Part shown: piece after piece, positions 34,041 through 46,828 of the stretch
How the letters are laid out: every line of letters begins with the position of its first letter
How positions within the stretch are numbered: the stretch's first letter is position 1
Assembly (NCBI RefSeq): GCF_000265205.3
Contig: NC_018000.1
Span: 4,774,001-4,838,000, forward strand
Direction: 5' to 3'
DNA from: Sinorhizobium fredii USDA 257
GTDB lineage: Bacteria > Pseudomonadota > Alphaproteobacteria > Rhizobiales > Rhizobiaceae
DNA: 64,000 bases
Notes under the pieces: model-generated
Told to the model about the DNA's origin: nothing
The model's input: the letters and a program-made list of their open reading frames with translations, nothing else
Databases searched by the model: none
Translations under genes and position numbers: made by a program

Positions 34041-34445
34041 TTAACCGGCGAGTTCCTGCTCGAACAACTTCAGATTGCGATAATGACTGAGCCGTGTAAT
34101 GACGCCATCCTCGATCTCGAAAATAAACACGCTGGGGATGGCATAGGCCTGGCCCGACGCCTCCGGGAAACCGGCCATCGTCTCGCGGTACGTGCCGCGC
34201 GCGGTCGTGTCGGCCGCCACGCGCTGCCCGAAGGCATCGCGCATCACCACGACGTCGCCAAAACTCTCGTCGAAATGACGCAGGTAGCTCATCACCCAGG
34301 TTCTGAGCGGCCCGATGCCGAGCGTGCGCTGACCGGTCAGCGAATCGAAGGCGACATCGTCGTCGAGGAGGCGGTCGAGCGTTTCGAAATCCCTGTCGTT
34401 CACGGCCTCGATGAAGCGACCGGCAATGGTCTGGGCGTCCGTCAT
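34041..34445 (-). CDS. NTF2-like / SnoaL-like protein
   Basis: A 134-residue protein with the alpha+beta cone pattern of the NTF2 superfamily: an N-terminal helix (TIAGRFIEAVNDRDFETLDR), LLDDDVAFDSLTG, and a C-terminal IFEIEDGVITRLSHYR. The family includes ketosteroid isomerase-like enzymes and many binding proteins; the substrate is unknown. It stands alone, 80 bases from the YjbQ gene on the same strand. Confidence 0.8.
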   Translation of the reverse strand: MTDAQTIAGRFIEAVNDRDFETLDRLLDDDVAFDSLTGQRTLGIGPLRTWVMSYLRHFDESFGDVVVMRDAFGQRVAADTTARGTYRETMAGFPEASGQAYAIPSVFIFEIEDGVITRLSHYRNLKLFEQELAG

Positions 34446-34525
34446 CCTTTCCTCCTCATAGTCGGCAGGCCGTTCATTCTACAGCAGGAATCGTCAGATC
34501 GGCCAGTGCAGAGGATAGACTTGCG

Positions 34526-34948
34526 TCAGCTTCCGAGATGCAGGACAACGTCGCGGCGGTGCGGGCGATCGCGGTGCTCGAAGAGATAAATTCCCTGCCA
34601 GGTGCCGAGCGCCATGCGCCCGTCGATGACCGGAACCCCGAGTGAGACCTGGGTCAACGCCGCCTTGATATGGGCGGGCATGTCGTCCGGGCCTTCTTGG
34701 GTGTGGACGATCCAGCCCATCGAAGGAGCGGACGACGGGGGCACGAGACGCTGGAAGAATTCGCGCAGATCGCGTTGAACGTCCGGATCGGCGTTTTCCT
34801 GAATGATGAGCGAGGCGGAGGTGTGGCGCACGAAAACCGTAAGCAGCCCCTCCGAGGCACCGCATGCCCGGACGAAATCGGCCGCCTCGCTCGTGAACTC
34901 GTAGAGCCCCTGCCCCTTGGTGGCGATGGTGATGACGGTCTGCGGCAT
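34526..34948 (-). CDS. YjbQ/UPF0047 family protein (possible secondary thiamine-phosphate synthase)
   Basis: A 140-residue protein with the complete UPF0047 pattern: VFVRHTSASLIIQENADPDV near residue 40, and MALGTWQGIYLFEHRDRPHR near the end, which carries the conserved metal-binding His residues. Some relatives have weak thiamine-phosphate synthase activity; the true role is unsettled. The start (MPQTVITIATKGQGLYEFTS) is standard. Confidence 0.88.
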   Translation of the reverse strand: MPQTVITIATKGQGLYEFTSEAADFVRACGASEGLLTVFVRHTSASLIIQENADPDVQRDLREFFQRLVPPSSAPSMGWIVHTQEGPDDMPAHIKAALTQVSLGVPVIDGRMALGTWQGIYLFEHRDRPHRRDVVLHLGS

Positions 34949-35121
34949 TACTGTCGTCCTGCATGGCGGGCGCCGCGCTTCCGCCAGCGCCGCTTCTACT
35001 GGACACTATCGCGAAATTCATCCGGATTGGAAGAACCGCTCAGCATCTTGGCGTCGCGCAGAGCCTTGCCGGTCGGGCATCTTCGGCCGGACTGCTCGCC
35101 GCCCCGTCATCCGGTCGCAGG

Positions 35122-35475
35122 TCAAAGTTCCAGGAAGGGCTCGAAGCCGCCATAGATCATCCGCTTGCCATCGAAGATCGATTTCCACTCATCGCCCTGC
35201 AGACGCGGATCCGCCATCACCTTGGCAACGATCGCGTCACGGTCCTGGCGCGACCGGTAAACGACCCATGAGAAGACGACGGTCTCGTCCTCCTTGGCCT
35301 GCACCGCCCGCGGAAACGAGGTGAGCTCTCCATAGGGAACGTCGTCGCCCAGGCATTCGACATAATTCAGCGCACCGTGCTCCTTCCAGACTTCACCGGC
35401 CTTGCGAGCCATATCCTTGTAGGCCTCGACGTTTTGCTTCGGTACCGCGACCAGAAAACCATCCACATAAGCCAT
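35122..35475 (-). CDS. DUF1428 family protein
   Basis: A 117-residue protein (MAYVDGFLVAVPKQNVEAYK) with the ferredoxin-like fold expected of DUF1428 (dimeric alpha/beta-barrel group). Conserved stretches are NYVECLGDDVPYGELTSFP and FSWVVYRSRQDRDAI. The ATG at 35475 is preferred to one five codons upstream. Function is unknown. It stands alone. Confidence 0.85.
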   Translation of the reverse strand: MAYVDGFLVAVPKQNVEAYKDMARKAGEVWKEHGALNYVECLGDDVPYGELTSFPRAVQAKEDETVVFSWVVYRSRQDRDAIVAKVMADPRLQGDEWKSIFDGKRMIYGGFEPFLEL

Positions 35476-35589
35476 GTCCGTCTCCTCCATTGAAAGTCAA
35501 CAAAGGACGGCCGGGGCGGAAAGGTTCCGACACGACAAAGCAAATTTTCGAAGAGCGGCCGACAGATCCTCAAAGAGGCTTGATGAGTC

Positions 35590-36159
35590 TTACCCCCCGC
35601 AGCCCTGCAGCTGGCGCGCGTAGAGCGCCGCGACGTTGCTGGCGCGCTTGGCCCCCGTCTTCGCCGTATCGCTCCAACTGCCGCGCGCATAGCCGCCGTG
35701 GCCGTGATAGTAAGCGATGTAGAGCCGATAGGGATCGTTGAGGGCAATGCCGTTCTGCTGGTGGCTCTGATTGTGGTACCAGGCAATGAAGCGGACCGCG
35801 TCGGCAAAGTCCGTGCGGCGCGCCATCCAGCGCCCGGTTTCGGCCTGATAGCGGGCCCAGGTGCCGTCGAGCGCCTGCGAATAGCCATAAGCCGAAGAGA
35901 CCCGCGTCCAGGGGATGAAGCCGAAGAGCTTGGTGCGCGGCGGCCGTGCATTGTGGCGGAAGCCGGACTCCGTATAGATCGTCGCCATCAGTACGGGCAC
36001 CGGCACGCCATATTCGCGCTCCGCCGCATAGGCGGCCCGGCGCCAACTGTTGAATAGGCCATCTCGCTGCTCGAAGACGGCGCAGGCGTTCCGGGTCTCT
36101 CTCGGCACCGTTCCGCAGCCGGCCAGCAACAGGAGGACGACGACAAAAACGCAACGCAT
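35590..36159 (-). CDS. Lytic transglycosylase (SLT-type) lipoprotein
   Basis: A 189-residue lipoprotein. The signal peptide ends in the lipobox LLAGC, so Cys15 should be lipidated. The SLT domain contains the catalytic Glu in MATIYTESGFRHNA (about residue 64), then SSAYGYSQALDGTW, and AYYHGHGGYARGSW at about 150. It would cut glycan strands of peptidoglycan. The pattern matches the small transglycosylase-like lipoproteins seen in rhizobia. The start has no close upstream alternatives. Confidence 0.88.
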   Translation of the reverse strand: MRCVFVVVLLLLAGCGTVPRETRNACAVFEQRDGLFNSWRRAAYAAEREYGVPVPVLMATIYTESGFRHNARPPRTKLFGFIPWTRVSSAYGYSQALDGTWARYQAETGRWMARRTDFADAVRFIAWYHNQSHQQNGIALNDPYRLYIAYYHGHGGYARGSWSDTAKTGAKRASNVAALYARQLQGCGG

Positions 36160-36394
36160 CGCGGAACCTCTCGTATGCGAGAGATTGATAAAGCGTAAAT
36201 GTTAAGGAACGGTTTTGAAGCGAAGTCGAACGACGGGATCGCCGATTGCGCCTGCTGCACCTCGGGCGAAGCTACCATTGGCGATAAGCGGCGTCGGCTT
36301 TGACGAGACGCTCCGCAACGCCATCTGCGGCGCGGCGCATATCCTCTCCGGAAGCGTCGCGCCGCAGTAACCAATCAGTTACAATCTTGTTCGC

Positions 36395-36688
36395 CTAGCC
36401 GAGCGTGCCGATCAGTTCGCGATAGGCAGCCTCGGGGAAGGCCTTCAACGTCCGGGTGCGCACATTGCCGTAGGTGCCCAGCGTCAATGAGAACCGTGCG
36501 GCAATCGCGTCGTCCGGCGCTTCGCAGATCGCGACCATGTCGTATTCGCCCATGGTGAGATAAAAATCCTTGAAGGAACCGCCCATTTCCTCAAGCACCT
36601 TTCTGGCCGCATCCAGCCGTTTCGGCGACTCACGCACAGACTTGATACCCTGATCGGTCCAATTGAGGAGCACGACGTAAGTGGTCAT
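36395..36688 (-). CDS. GYD-domain protein
   Basis: A 97-residue protein (MTTYVVLLNWTDQGIKSVRE) with the GYD pattern: FYLTMGEYDMVAICEAPDDA, then FSLTLGTYGNVRTRTLKAFP. It is a small cytosolic dimeric alpha/beta-barrel-type protein of unknown role. The ATG at 36688 is preferred over one seven codons earlier, since the family starts with this TTYVVL strand. Confidence 0.85.
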   Translation of the reverse strand: MTTYVVLLNWTDQGIKSVRESPKRLDAARKVLEEMGGSFKDFYLTMGEYDMVAICEAPDDAIAARFSLTLGTYGNVRTRTLKAFPEAAYRELIGTLG

Positions 36689-36935
36689 CTCACACCTCCC
36701 GCAGAACATCCCGCCCTCGAAGGAGAGCGTCCAAGATGCTCCAAATCAAGAAAAGGCTAGAGCGCTTCTTACGCGTTTAAGGTCCGGCGCTCTAAGGCAC
36801 GGTGGACGCCTGCGGTGCAACTACTTCTCTCGCACTGCAACCAGTGCCCCCTTTCGCTGCAAGCTCAGAAGTATAATCCCGCGGTCCGAACCGAACAAGT
36901 TCAGACGCGTTCGCGCCACCCCGAGGGCGGCACCG

Positions 36936-36967
36936 AGAAACAAGAAAGCCGGGCGCTGGCCCGGCTT
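36936..36967 (-). terminator. Rho-independent terminator of rpoD
   Basis: On the minus strand AGCCGGGC-CAGC-GCCCGGCT is followed by TTCTTGTTTC. It lies 45 bases after the rpoD stop. Confidence 0.72.
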
Positions 36968-37010
36968 CCGTGCATTTCTTTGAGAGAGCGGTCGGCTCAG
37001 CTGTCTCTGT

Positions 37011-39065
<2,055 letters not shown>

Positions 39066-39511
39066 TTAATCGTCGCTTTCCTTGTCGCAACCGGTGTGTT
39101 CCCGGTGCCCAATGCCGCTCGGGGGTTCGGGCGCGCCGCGCACCCGCCACCGACTCATTTCCCCTGACGTAACGGGATGATGTTTAATTCCTGATTAACC
39201 ACGACAGCGATCGCGGCTGAGCGGGCAAGCTTCGACAGTCCTGCCACTGAGTCGTCTCTGGCATGATTCCCTATCCGCCGTACCATGTCGCCATTTCTGC
39301 TTGAAATGGTGATTCCCAGAATTTTTGATCCCGTCAAGCATTTCCGGTGAAAAACCGCGCAAATCGGCAAAAAACGCTTGTCGACGGGAATTCCTCGCCG
39401 TTCACCAGGGTTGGCACAAGATGTAGGAGCGCCCTCTTAAAAGACAAGGGGCGCAGGCTTTTTCCGGGATTAGCCCTGTTATTTGGCTTCAGGATGCAAC
39501 CGGCAGTCACA
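39066..39511. other. Upstream region of rpoD
   Basis: This stretch of 446 bases has no credible gene. It holds the minus-strand promoter or promoters of rpoD and the end of the tdh transcript. No terminator hairpin with a T run was seen behind tdh. Confidence 0.5.
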
Positions 39512-40549
39512 TCACAGCCAATCCATCACCACCTTGCCGGAATTGCCGGAGCGCATCGCCTCGAATCCGTCGCGAAACGCATCGATGCCGATGCGGTGGG
39601 TGATGATCGGCGAAAGGTCGAGCCCACCCTGGACAAAAGCGATCATCTTGTACCAGGTCTCGAACATTTCGCGGCCATAGATGCCCTTCAGGTTGAGCAT
39701 CTTGAAGATCACCTTGTTCCAGTCGATCTCGAAGCCGGCCGGCGCAATGCCGAGAATGGCGATCTTGCCGCCATTGTTCATCTTGTCGATCATGTCGCGA
39801 AAGGCGGGTGCCGCGCCCGACATTTCGAGCCCGACATCGAACCCTTCGGTCATGCCTATCGACCGCATCAGATCGGCGAGGTTCTCCTTCGAGGCATCGA
39901 CGACATAATCGATCCCGACCTTGCGGGCGAGGTCGAGGCGCACCGGATTGATGTCGGTGATCACCACCTTGCGCGCGCCCGAGCGCTTGGCGACCAGCGC
40001 CCCCATGATGCCGATCGGCCCGGCGCCGGTAACGAGAACATCCTCGCCGACGAGATCGAAGGAAAGCGCCGTGTGCACGGCGTTGCCGAACGGATCGAAG
40101 ATGGCGGCGATCTCGTCCGGCACGTCATCCGGGATCGTCACGACATTATATTCCGGCAGGCAGACGAACTCGGCGAAAGAGCCCGGTCGGTTGACGCCGA
40201 CGCCGAGCGTGTTGCGGCAGAGGTGCCCCCTGCCCGCCCGACAATTGCGGCACTTGCCGCAAACGATATGGCCTTCGCCGGAGACCCGTTCGCCGACATG
40301 ATGCTTGGTGACCGCCGAGCCGACTTCAGCGATTTCGCCCATGAACTCGTGGCCGACGACCATCGGCACCGGAATGGTCTTCTGCGCCCATTGGTCCCAA
40401 TTCCAGATATGGACATCGGTGCCGCAGATCGCCGATTTCTTGACGCGAATCAGGACATCGTTCGGCCCGACCTCGGGCACCGGCACGCGTTCCATCCACA
40501 GCCCGACTTCCGGCCTCGTCTTGACCAGCGCCTTCATCATGTTGGTCAT
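39512..40549 (-). CDS. tdh: L-threonine 3-dehydrogenase
   Basis: A 345-residue zinc-dependent medium-chain dehydrogenase that oxidises threonine to 2-amino-3-ketobutyrate, the substrate of the upstream-encoded kbl product. Visible are [18 protein letters not shown] (catalytic zinc Cys), [12 protein letters not shown], the structural zinc site [15 protein letters not shown] and the Rossmann motif [18 protein letters not shown] lies 12 bases before the ATG at 40549, and a GTG three codons earlier is closer, so the exact start is uncertain. It is the second gene of the kbl-tdh operon. Confidence 0.95.
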   Translation of the reverse strand: MTNMMKALVKTRPEVGLWMERVPVPEVGPNDVLIRVKKSAICGTDVHIWNWDQWAQKTIPVPMVVGHEFMGEIAEVGSAVTKHHVGERVSGEGHIVCGKCRNCRAGRGHLCRNTLGVGVNRPGSFAEFVCLPEYNVVTIPDDVPDEIAAIFDPFGNAVHTALSFDLVGEDVLVTGAGPIGIMGALVAKRSGARKVVITDINPVRLDLARKVGIDYVVDASKENLADLMRSIGMTEGFDVGLEMSGAAPAFRDMIDKMNNGGKIAILGIAPAGFEIDWNKVIFKMLNLKGIYGREMFETWYKMIAFVQGGLDLSPIITHRIGIDAFRDGFEAMRSGNSGKVVMDWL

Positions 40550-40598
40550 CGCAAACACACTCCTCCTGGCCGTAACGCGGGCTCCCCCAAATCGCTTC

Positions 40599-41786
<1,188 letters not shown>

Positions 41787-41971
41787 GGCTGGTCGCTTTC
41801 AATCGAGGACTGATTTCGTCTAGACAAATAGCATGACGACTTTCGACATGCAGCACATTCTCACTGCATTGTTGAGGTGAAACGCGCGGGTTTCAAGCGT
41901 GATCCGCGCCGCCGACGCGGCGCTGCTGGATCCCTGCACGCCTGCGCACGCATGCCGCCGGCATTGCTCGA

Positions 41972-43834
41972 TCAGCCACCATCCTCGAACGCTTCGATTA
42001 CCGCCAGAAAAGCCTCGCCATACCTCTCCCGCTTGCTCTCGCCGATGCCGGGTATGTCGAGGAGATCGTCGAAGTCGCGGGGTCGCCGTTTGGCGAGCGC
42101 GATCAAGGTCGTGTCCGGGAACACGACATAGGGCGGGACGTTCAAGTCCTTGGCGATCGAGGACCGCTCGGCGCGCAGGCGTTCGAAAAGCTCGAGATCG
42201 GAGCCGGCAAGGTCGGAGCGCTCACGAGCCGCCGGCTTCTGGCCGCGCGCCGCCTTGCCGGAACCGGGCCGATCCTTGCGGAAGAACACCTGGCGCTTGC
42301 GCTTGAAGACACTTCGTGCCTCCGGCTCGAGCTTCAAGGCCCCGAAGGCGGCATGATCCACCGTGATCAGCCCCGCGGCCAGCAATTGCCGGAAGACCGA
42401 TTGCCAGGTTCGCGCCGGCAGGTCCTTGCCGGCACCGAAGACCGGTATGTCGACATGGCCGAAGCGCTTGGTCTTTTCATTGACGGTCCCGATCAGCACG
42501 TCGATGACGTGGCCGGTGCCGAACCGCTCGCCGGTCCGGTAGACGGCGGCGAGTGCCTTGATCGCCGCTTCCGTGCCGTTCCAGGTTTCGACCGGCTTCA
42601 GGCAGGTGTCGCAGTGGCTGCAGCGGCCGGGATGCGCCTCGCCGAAATGCGCAAGGATCGCCTGGCGCCGGCAACCGACCGTTTCGCAGATCGCCAGCAG
42701 GGCGTTGAGCTTGGACCGTTCGATGCGCTTGATCTCGTCGGGCGCGCCGCCCTCGTCGATCATGCGCCGGCGCTGGATGACATCGGCCATGCCATAGGCC
42801 ATCCAGACCTCCGACGGCAGTCCGTCACGCCCCGCCCTTCCCGTCTCCTGGTAATAGGCCTCGACCGAACCCGGCAGGTCGAGATGCGCCACATAGCGCA
42901 CGTTCGGCTTGTCGATCCCCATTCCGAAGGCAACGGTGGCGACGAGGCAGAGATTTTCCTCTTTAAGGAAGGCATCCTGATGTGCATCGCGCAAAGATCG
43001 ATCCATACCGGCATGATAGGGAAGCGCGCGGATGCCTTGTTCGTTCAGCCAATCGGCGGTGTCCTCGACCTTGGCGCGCGACAGGCAATAGACGATGCCG
43101 CTCGAGTCCTTGAAGCGCGACAGGAAACGCAGGAGCTGTTGGCGCGGCTGGTCGCGTTCGACGATCTCGTAGGCGATATTCGGCCGGTCGAAGCTGGAGG
43201 TGAAAACCCGTGCGCCATTGAGCCCCAGTCGCTCGATCATGTCGTCGCGCGTATGCGGGTCGGCGGTGGCCGTCAGCGCAACGCGCGGCACGCCGGGAAA
43301 GCGCGACGCAAGGCAATCGAGGCCGCGATATTCGGGGCGAAAATCGTGCCCCCATTGCGACACGCAGTGCGCCTCGTCGATGGCGAAGAGGGCGATGTCC
43401 ATGTCGCCGATCATCTCGGCGAACCCGTCGGTCACCGCACGCTCCGGCGTCACGTAGAGCAGGTCCAGGGCGTCCGCCGAGAGCGCCCGGCGGACGGCGA
43501 TTGCCTCGTCGCGGGTCAGGGAAGAGTTAAGCGCGGCGGCGCGAATGCCGAGCTGCTTCAGCGCCTCCACCTGGTCCCGCATCAGCGCGATCAGCGGCGA
43601 GACGACGATGCCGACGCCTTTGCGACACAGCGCCGGAATCTGGAAGCAGAGCGACTTGCCCGCCCCGGTCGGGAAAAGCACGACCGCATCGCCGCCTTCC
43701 GCCACGTGTTCGATGACCGCCTGCTGCTGACCGCGGAAGGCGGAATAGCCATAGATGCGCTTGAGGATATCGAGAGAATTTCCGAGGCCTCGCATGTCGA
43801 ACAGGTGCGCGGTGGTGTCGTGACTTTCGGACAT
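41972..43834 (-). CDS. recQ: ATP-dependent DNA helicase RecQ
   Basis: A 620-residue SF2 helicase of normal length. Motif I is [16 protein letters not shown] near residue 53, the DEAH box is [18 protein letters not shown] near 155, and motif VI is [14 protein letters not shown] near 330. The zinc ligands follow ([22 protein letters not shown] near 400), then a winged helix and the HRDC domain ([20 protein letters not shown], from 545). It acts in recombination and fork repair. Confidence 0.96.
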   Translation of the reverse strand: MSESHDTTAHLFDMRGLGNSLDILKRIYGYSAFRGQQQAVIEHVAEGGDAVVLFPTGAGKSLCFQIPALCRKGVGIVVSPLIALMRDQVEALKQLGIRAAALNSSLTRDEAIAVRRALSADALDLLYVTPERAVTDGFAEMIGDMDIALFAIDEAHCVSQWGHDFRPEYRGLDCLASRFPGVPRVALTATADPHTRDDMIERLGLNGARVFTSSFDRPNIAYEIVERDQPRQQLLRFLSRFKDSSGIVYCLSRAKVEDTADWLNEQGIRALPYHAGMDRSLRDAHQDAFLKEENLCLVATVAFGMGIDKPNVRYVAHLDLPGSVEAYYQETGRAGRDGLPSEVWMAYGMADVIQRRRMIDEGGAPDEIKRIERSKLNALLAICETVGCRRQAILAHFGEAHPGRCSHCDTCLKPVETWNGTEAAIKALAAVYRTGERFGTGHVIDVLIGTVNEKTKRFGHVDIPVFGAGKDLPARTWQSVFRQLLAAGLITVDHAAFGALKLEPEARSVFKRKRQVFFRKDRPGSGKAARGQKPAARERSDLAGSDLELFERLRAERSSIAKDLNVPPYVVFPDTTLIALAKRRPRDFDDLLDIPGIGESKRERYGEAFLAVIEAFEDGG

Positions 43835-43925
43835 GGAATCGCTTTCGTCGTGCGGGCAGTATGGGATTTGGGAAAGTTGGACGCAAACGGCTGGAAGATC
43901 GTGCTAACCGGGAACTCCGACCTCA

Positions 43926-45917
43926 CTACCGTGCTGCCGGTCCCTTGACCCGTCCGGAAAGCACGCCAAAGCCTTCAATTATTGCTTCCTGGTTCTCGAG
44001 CCGGGTCACTTCCAATTGGACCTCCTGAAGTGTGCGCAACAGTTGCGGCACGACCTCGAGATCGCCTTCTTCGGTGGCATGCGCCAGTTCCCTTTCGAGC
44101 TCGCGTCGCTGCCAATTGAGCGCCTTGGTGCGCTTGTGCAGCGCAAGCGCCTGCAGGTAACCCTCGCGCGCATCCTCGGGTGCGGCCGCCGTGGTCGCGG
44201 TCCATAGCCGCGCATAGCGAATCTGCTGGTCGAGGGCGCCGATCAGGGCGCCGAACCCCTCCGCCTCCAGTTGCTCGACGAGACTTTCCCGTGTCAGCCG
44301 CGGGCCGTTTGCCGCCGCCGCGTTCAGAACCGCCGCCCAGCAACGCTGCAGATCGCGATGATCGAACTCGATCGTCGAGATCTCGTCATATTCGTCGAAA
44401 AGCAGTTGCGGGTGATTGACGATCGTCAGTGCCAACACACTTTCGCGCAGCGATGGCGCTGCCTGCTGACCACTGACGAGCGAGGAGCGCACAAGGCGAT
44501 CGGAGATCGTGGTCGGGCCGGCGTTTCGGTCGCCGCCGGCATGACGAAAGCCGCCGCCTTGCCGACCACCGCGCTCCCGTCCACCTCGCTCGAAGGGACG
44601 CCGGTCACTTCTGAACGGCGCATTGCCCTGCAGAAAGGCGTTCAGCCGGTCGCGCATGTCCTGGCCGTAATGGCGGCGGACGCTTTCGTCGGCGATGACC
44701 GAGGTCACCTGCCTCAGCCGCGCTTCGAGCTCGGCGCGTTTTTCCGGCGTATCAAACGTGCCGCCCTGCACTTCACGCATCCAGACCATGTCTGCCAGCG
44801 AGCGGGCATTGGCGAGCACCTTGTCAAACGGCTCGCGTCCTTCATGGCGGACGAGGTCGTCCGGGTCCTTGCCGTCCGGCAGCATGGCGAAACGGACGGA
44901 ACGGCCGGGCTTCAGGTGCGGCAGCGCCAGGTCGACGGCGCGATTGGCCGCCCGGATGCCGGCGCCGTCGCCGTCGAAGCAAAGCACCGGCTGCGACGTC
45001 ATCTTCCAGAGGAGGTCGAGCTGGTTCTCGGTGAGCGCCGTGCCGAGCGGTGCCACGGTATTCTCGATACCCGCCTGATGTAGCGCGATCACGTCCATGT
45101 AGCCTTCGACGGCGATGATCGTGCCGACTCCATCGGCGCCCTGCGAGGCACGCCGGGCGCGCGCGAAATTGAAGAGCACATTGCCCTTGTGGAAGAGTTC
45201 GGTCTCGTTGGAGTTCAGATATTTGGCTGGCGCATCGGCCGACATGGCCCGCCCGCCAAAAGCGATCACCTTCTCGCGTGCCGAAAGGATCGGGAACATG
45301 ATCCGGTCGCGAAAGCGGTCGTAGGAGACCGGGACGTCCGGCCCATGCACGACAAGGCCACAGGCCTCGATCTGCTCCTTGCCGACACCCTTGCCGGCGA
45401 GAAACTCCTTCAAGGCGTTGCGGCTGTCCGGCGCATAGCCCAGTCGAAATGTCTCGATCGTCCGGCCGGTCAGGCCGCGCTCGCGCAGATAGGCGCGCGC
45501 CTTCGCCCCCATCGCGCTCTGGAGCTGATCCTGAAAGAACTGCGTCGCCAGTTCCATGACGTCGAGGAGGTTCGTCCGTTCCTTCTCCCGCCGCTCGGCC
45601 TGCGGGTCGGGCTGCGGCATCGCGACGCCCGCCATATCAGCGATCTGCTGAACTGCTTCGGGAAAGTTCAAGCCTTCGAGATCGGTCAGGAAGCGGAAAT
45701 GATCGCCGGAAACACCGCAGCCGAAACAGTGATAGCGGCCCTTGCGGTCCTCGCAATGGAAGCTCGGCGACTTCTCGCCGTGGAAAGGGCAGCAGGCCCA
45801 GTAATCGCCGCGCGACACATTGGTCTTGCGCCGGTCCCAGGTGACGCGCTTGCCGATCACGTCCGAAATCGGAACGCGGTCGCGGATCTCGTCAAGGAAG
45901 GACGGTGACAAGCGCAT
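43926..45917 (-). CDS. dnaG: DNA primase
   Basis: A 663-residue bacterial primase. The zinc-binding domain is at the N-terminus (CCPFHGEKSPSFH near residue 42, CFGCGVSGDHF near 63). The catalytic TOPRIM domain lies in the middle (IIAVEGYMDVIALHQAGIEN near 268, LCFDGDGAGIRAANRA near 315). The C-terminal 150 residues form the DnaB-interacting helical domain. In many bacteria dnaG precedes rpoD; here recQ and the kbl-tdh operon lie between them. Confidence 0.96.
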   Translation of the reverse strand: MRLSPSFLDEIRDRVPISDVIGKRVTWDRRKTNVSRGDYWACCPFHGEKSPSFHCEDRKGRYHCFGCGVSGDHFRFLTDLEGLNFPEAVQQIADMAGVAMPQPDPQAERREKERTNLLDVMELATQFFQDQLQSAMGAKARAYLRERGLTGRTIETFRLGYAPDSRNALKEFLAGKGVGKEQIEACGLVVHGPDVPVSYDRFRDRIMFPILSAREKVIAFGGRAMSADAPAKYLNSNETELFHKGNVLFNFARARRASQGADGVGTIIAVEGYMDVIALHQAGIENTVAPLGTALTENQLDLLWKMTSQPVLCFDGDGAGIRAANRAVDLALPHLKPGRSVRFAMLPDGKDPDDLVRHEGREPFDKVLANARSLADMVWMREVQGGTFDTPEKRAELEARLRQVTSVIADESVRRHYGQDMRDRLNAFLQGNAPFRSDRRPFERGGRERGGRQGGGFRHAGGDRNAGPTTISDRLVRSSLVSGQQAAPSLRESVLALTIVNHPQLLFDEYDEISTIEFDHRDLQRCWAAVLNAAAANGPRLTRESLVEQLEAEGFGALIGALDQQIRYARLWTATTAAAPEDAREGYLQALALHKRTKALNWQRRELERELAHATEEGDLEVVPQLLRTLQEVQLEVTRLENQEAIIEGFGVLSGRVKGPAAR

Positions 45918-46052
45918 GGGTACCTCTGGCCAGCTTCCATATAAGCGGCATGGCTGGAGGAAGCCACAGTCCCCTTTGGTATTGCCCGCAATTCACAGGG
46001 AGAGGGACGGCTGAACGAAAGCAGCGCGCCCTCAAGGATCGCGCGCAATGGG

Positions 46053-46502
46053 CTATTTCAACAGTTCCTTGAGGATGCTGGAAGCCTTGGCGAAATCCAT
46101 CTGGCCGGGATAGCGCTCCTTCAGCACGTTCATGCACTTGCCCATATCACGCAAGCCCTGGGCACCGGTTTCCTGGATGATCGCGACGCAGAGCTCCCGA
46201 ATCTTCTCCTCCGAAAACTGCTCGGGCAGGAACGCGTTGATGATGGCGATTTCCTGCCGCTCCTGCTCTGCGAGTTCCGGGCGGCCGCCTTGGTCGTAGA
46301 TGCGGGCCGATTCCTCGCGTTGCTTGATCATCCTGGCGAGGATCTGCATGATTTCATCATCGCTTGCCGGATCCTTGCCCTGACCGCGATTGGCAATATC
46401 GCGGTCCTTGATGGCTGCCTGGATCAGCCGAACGGTCGAAGTCCGCCGGGCATCCCTGGCTTTCAGAGCTTCCTTAAGGGCGTTTGCGAATTGCTCGCGC
46501 AT
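46053..46502 (-). CDS. GatB/YqeY domain protein
   Basis: A 149-residue helical protein (MREQFANALKEALKARDARR) of the YqeY family, whose fold matches the tRNA-binding tail of GatB. The conserved stretch SDDEIMQILARMIKQREES is visible near residue 55 and INAFLPEQFSEEKI near 95. Role unknown, possibly tRNA-linked. The start at 46502 is preferred over an upstream GTG-type extension. It is divergent from carA and precedes dnaG. Confidence 0.9.
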   Translation of the reverse strand: MREQFANALKEALKARDARRTSTVRLIQAAIKDRDIANRGQGKDPASDDEIMQILARMIKQREESARIYDQGGRPELAEQERQEIAIINAFLPEQFSEEKIRELCVAIIQETGAQGLRDMGKCMNVLKERYPGQMDFAKASSILKELLK

Positions 46503-46828
46503 ATCTGTACTCCGTCCCGAAGCCGGCCCCGGCTGCCAGCGTCCGGACCAGCTCGTTTGCCTCGTTGTTGTCGTCGTCTTAAACCAGTGCGGCAGGTACA
46601 ATCAAACCGAATGCGCAACCGGTTGAATTTTAAGGAACTTTATTTCCCGACAATTCACGGCGGCCGGTTGACCCGATGAGAGCCTTTGTTTATTTTCCGG
46701 CACCTGCACGAACATCGGCATGAACCTCTTTCTCGCGGGGCTTCCGCGCGCCATGCCGCATGCAATTTGAAGGGGGCTGAACCGACCGGCTTTAAAGCCG
46801 CGCGGTCCGCCGCAACGGGATAGGAACG
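46503..46828. promoter_or_regulatory. Divergent region between the YqeY-like gene and carA
   Basis: This stretch of 326 bases has no gene. CGGCTTTAAAGCCG at 46787-46800 is a perfect 14-base palindrome 28 bases before the carA ATG and could form a hairpin in the leader or bind a regulator. No pyrimidine-specific leader peptide was recognised. Confidence 0.4.

Noticed and set aside
42353..43948. 531-codon open frame on the plus strand opposite recQ
   Set aside because: Antisense shadow of a clear RecQ helicase; no family pattern in its product.
46787..46800. CGGCTTTAAAGCCG before carA as a riboswitch or attenuator
   Set aside because: Only a short palindrome; no terminator or leader peptide accompanies it, so it is only noted in the intergenic entry.
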